Source: Rhodopirellula sp. (lineage in GTDB: Bacteria > Planctomycetota > Planctomycetia > Planctomycetales > Planctomycetaceae). From it: DNA of 35,858 nucleotides. The translations under genes were made by a program, and so were the position numbers. Shown here piece by piece: positions 33,519 through 35,858 of this stretch (positions within the stretch are counted from its first letter, which is position 1; every line of letters starts with the position of its first letter). The stretch is from NCBI GenBank assembly GCA_013203845.1, contig JABMPE010000710.1:1-35858 (forward strand), in the 5' to 3' direction. The notes below the pieces were generated by a model that saw only the letters and a program-made list of their open reading frames with translations, did no database searches and was not told where the DNA came from.

Positions 33519-34742
33519 TCAATTACCACGTGAGTTTTTGCCTGCCAGTAAACCGTCTGTTGTGCGAGACGATCGCGACGCTGCCGCTCGCCCCAGCAAC
33601 TGCTCGTAAACGTTGACATACTGCTGATGCATCTGGTCGAGTGAAAATCGTTCGACCGCCCGCTGGCACCCACGATCTGCCAGTTGCGTTCTGCATTCCG
33701 AATCCTGCCACAGCAATCGCAGGTGAGCTGCCAGCAGCTCGTCGTCGCGAGCCGGAGCGAGCAATCCGGAAGTACCGTGCTCAATCACTTCCGAAATTCC
33801 GCCGACGTCTGTTGAGACAATCGGAACGCCCGCACCCATCGCCTCGATCAGCGTCAGAGGGATTCCTTCGCTGATGCTGCTCAACAGGAACGCGTCCGCG
33901 CATGACAGCAATTGCGGAATGTCGTTTCGGGCTCCCAGAAAGGTAATCGCGTGACCGAGCGATCGCTCGGTCACGAACCGTTCCAGTTGTGAGCGTTCTT
34001 CTCCATCACCGACAAGAATCAATTTTGCAGGCACACCGTGGTCAAGTAACCGCTTGAGAGTTCTGATTGCCGTGGCGTGATCTTTCAGCGCGTTCAACCT
34101 TGCCACCTGCACGATGGCGAATTCGTTCGGAGCAATTCTTAATTCGTTTCGAACTTTCAGGCGCAGTTCGGCATCACCGCGTACGGCGAGGAATTTTTCC
34201 AACGGAACGCCGTTGTAGATCGTTTCAGTCCGGTGTTCCGGCAACCCTTCGTTTTCGACGAGCGCCCGTCGAACCGACTCTCCCACACCGATCAGTCGAT
34301 CGTCCGATCGCAGCAGCGCGCGATTAACGGCGACACGTTTGGGACTGCGCGAGTCCGGAAAGTGACGCCCATGTTCAGTGAAGACGATCGGCGGGTACCG
34401 AAATCGCAGACGAGCCAACAGCGACTGAAAGAATGGTGTGTACTGGTGAGCGTGGACGATCTGAACGCGATGCTCACGAAAAAACTGAGCCAGTCGAAAC
34501 GAGCATTTCCAGTCGATGCCCGGCTGACGGTAGAACACTTTCATCGGCACGCCACGTTGCTCGAATTCATCGCCCAGCACTCCGACTTCGTCATCGAGAC
34601 ACGCAAAGACGAATCGATAGCGGTCGGACAGTTCTCGCGCCAGCCCTGCCGCCAGAATCTCCGCTCCGCCAATCGCCAGGCTATGCAGCACCTGGCAGAT
34701 TACCGGTCGGTCATCATGCTTATTTTCGGCCCGCAGGATCAC
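33519..34742 (-). CDS. GT4 family glycosyltransferase
   Basis: About 407 residues, GT-B fold. The N-terminal part has VLHSLAIGGAEILAAGLAREL, the usual GGAE loop, and the acceptor-side HAHQYTPFF. The C-terminal donor domain has IVQVARLNALKDHATAI, LILVGDGEER, ITFLGARNDIPQLLSCADAFLLSS and SEGIPLTLIEAMGAGVPIVSTDVGG with the typical EX7E-type glutamates. The start is GTG 34742 with a strong GGAGGT ribosome site. The last four bases of the AsnB gene overlap this start (GTGA), so the two are coupled. The role is presumably exopolysaccharide or lipid-linked sugar assembly. Confidence 0.92.
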   Translation of the reverse strand: MILRAENKHDDRPVICQVLHSLAIGGAEILAAGLARELSDRYRFVFACLDDEVGVLGDEFEQRGVPMKVFYRQPGIDWKCSFRLAQFFREHRVQIVHAHQYTPFFQSLLARLRFRYPPIVFTEHGRHFPDSRSPKRVAVNRALLRSDDRLIGVGESVRRALVENEGLPEHRTETIYNGVPLEKFLAVRGDAELRLKVRNELRIAPNEFAIVQVARLNALKDHATAIRTLKRLLDHGVPAKLILVGDGEERSQLERFVTERSLGHAITFLGARNDIPQLLSCADAFLLSSISEGIPLTLIEAMGAGVPIVSTDVGGISEVIEHGTSGLLAPARDDELLAAHLRLLWQDSECRTQLADRGCQRAVERFSLDQMHQQYVNVYEQLLGRAAASRSSRTTDGLLAGKNSRGN

Positions 34743-35858
34743 AAGCGACCTCCCTGCTGTACGAGATCATGCGGTTGCGGCGTGACAGCAGCAGGTTTTT
34801 CGTGGAGGTACTGCTCGGCCCATGATGCCAGAGTCAGCAGCGACCACAGCGTGCTTCCATGTCGACCAGTGCCGCGGCAATGACGCTCCAGCATCCGTTC
34901 TGCGGTTGGTTGATGAACGATGCTGGCCAGCGGTGAAGTTGAGGCCAGAACCGTGTCGCGGAACATCTCGCCCAGTGGCCCGCGGAACCACTGATCAACG
35001 GGAATTTCAAAACCCTGCTTCGGTCGATCAATGATCGAAGCAGGAACCAGACGGCGAGCTGTTTGCCTCAACAACCACTTCGTTTCTCCGTGGTTGATTT
35101 TCAGCCGAGCCGGGACGCGAGCACAGAGTTCCAGGAATTCGTGATCCAGCATCGGCGGTCGCACTTCCAGCCCGTTCGCCATGCTGGCTCGATCGACCTT
35201 CACGAGGTAATCGTCCGGTAACAGCGTCGCCATATCAGCAGCGATCATACTGTTGAGCGGCTCCACGCCGCCTTTTAGATAACCATTCGCCGCCACGCGG
35301 GATGTGTCGTGAACGCCGATGGACCGTCGTACGTCTGCATTCAGCAACTGATGACGCAAAGGCAGCCGACACAACGATATCGTGTTCGCGTAGGCCTGAC
35401 CGGCTGGCAGTGACATATTTGTCAGCAATGTTTTCAACCGCAGCGGGCGCGGCAGCCAGTCTGCTTTCGGCCAGGCGGCCGCCAGCGCCGACAACCACGG
35501 ACGCTGCATTGACGCTGGTATCAAACGTCGAAGGGAAGCTTCTTTAAGGTCATGCGCGTATCGCGAATACCCGCCGAGAGCCTCGTCGCCGCCGTCGCCT
35601 GACAACACCACTTTCACGTGCTGACTGGCGATCTGCGAAACCAGAAAGGTCGGTACCGCCGAAGAATCCGCAAACGGCTCGTCGTAGAATTTCGTCAGTT
35701 GAGGCAGCAGCGAAACGGCATCTGCCGAAACCGTTCGCTCCGTGTGTTCCGTTCCGAAATGCTGTGCGATTTCTCTGGCCGCTGGCAACTCGTTAAACGC
35801 GGACTCGCGGAAGCCCATCGTGAAAGTCTGAATCGGCGTCGATAACGCTCGACTCGCC
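34739..35858 (-). CDS. Asparagine synthetase B-type amidotransferase, C-terminal part
   Basis: Partial: the N-terminal glutaminase half lies beyond the window's right edge. The open frame continues upstream of the apparent ATG at 35818 with codons reading TPIQTFTMGF, as in AsnB. The pyrophosphate loop is VVLSGDGGDEALGGYSRY. Further motifs include LPDDYLVKVDRASMANGLEVRPPMLDHEF and KWLLRQTARRLVPASII, all in the synthetase domain. Such proteins in polysaccharide clusters (AsnB/WbpS type, XrtA-associated) amidate sugars or modify glycans. It heads the coupled gene set with the two GT4 enzymes. Confidence 0.92.
   Translation of the reverse strand, partial: ASRALSTPIQTFTMGFRESAFNELPAAREIAQHFGTEHTERTVSADAVSLLPQLTKFYDEPFADSSAVPTFLVSQIASQHVKVVLSGDGGDEALGGYSRYAHDLKEASLRRLIPASMQRPWLSALAAAWPKADWLPRPLRLKTLLTNMSLPAGQAYANTISLCRLPLRHQLLNADVRRSIGVHDTSRVAANGYLKGGVEPLNSMIAADMATLLPDDYLVKVDRASMANGLEVRPPMLDHEFLELCARVPARLKINHGETKWLLRQTARRLVPASIIDRPKQGFEIPVDQWFRGPLGEMFRDTVLASTSPLASIVHQPTAERMLERHCRGTGRHGSTLWSLLTLASWAEQYLHEKPAAVTPQPHDLVQQGGRL

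Noticed and set aside
1-35858. tRNA genes, rRNA genes, CRISPR arrays, integrase or attachment sites
   Set aside because: None was recognised by eye; no direct repeats typical of CRISPR or flanking the 7-11 kb island were found.

Overview
The window is about 35.9 kb of moderately GC-rich bacterial DNA. It most likely comes from a planctomycete (Planctomycetota, Planctomycetales-like). The main pointers are a Tat-exported DUF1501 protein, an 'alginate export' type porin, multiheme c-type cytochromes, a divergent RNA polymerase omega subunit after yicC-gmk, and many small planctomycete-style hypothetical and FHA/GAF proteins. This assignment is inference from gene content; no rRNA, tRNA or CRISPR array was seen.

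Left part (about 470-6960): a housekeeping block on the + strand, pheA (P-protein with an unusual Lys/Ala-rich tail), tpiA, secG (with a long low-complexity C-terminus), yicC, gmk and rpoZ. It is followed by a convergent YheT-like hydrolase and a small unknown gene.

7190-10627: an island-like stretch that looks richer in A/T. It holds a possibly truncated small gene, then a tightly coupled DUF262 + HEPN (MAE_28990-like, R-x4-H motif) pair that converges on a C5-cytosine DNA methyltransferase. This looks like a compact restriction/defence module.

11060-18228: on the minus strand, an RND efflux pump with its lipoprotein adaptor, a coupled pair of small membrane/secreted hypotheticals, a REP-like palindromic repeat and an FHA-like protein.

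18610-28438: a minus-strand redox and sensing region. Read in transcription order it holds an outer-membrane porin with a strong terminator; a flavoprotein/[2Fe-2S] NirB-like enzyme fused to a five-helix membrane domain with two His pairs spaced for two b hemes; a membrane-anchored decaheme-class cytochrome c; a DUF3365 haem lipoprotein; a decayed fragment resembling a nitrate-transport binding protein (NrtA); and a three-gene signalling operon (triple-GAF protein, PAS histidine kinase, FixJ-type response regulator). I infer an electron-transfer chain from NAD(P)H across the membrane to periplasmic cytochromes, possibly linked to nitrate/nitrite and controlled by the adjacent GAF-kinase-regulator set.

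28792-35858: thiazole synthesis (thiS, an unknown lipoprotein, thiG), a divergent DUF1501 gene, and a minus-strand polysaccharide cluster (AsnB-type amidotransferase cut by the window edge, then two GT4 glycosyltransferases).
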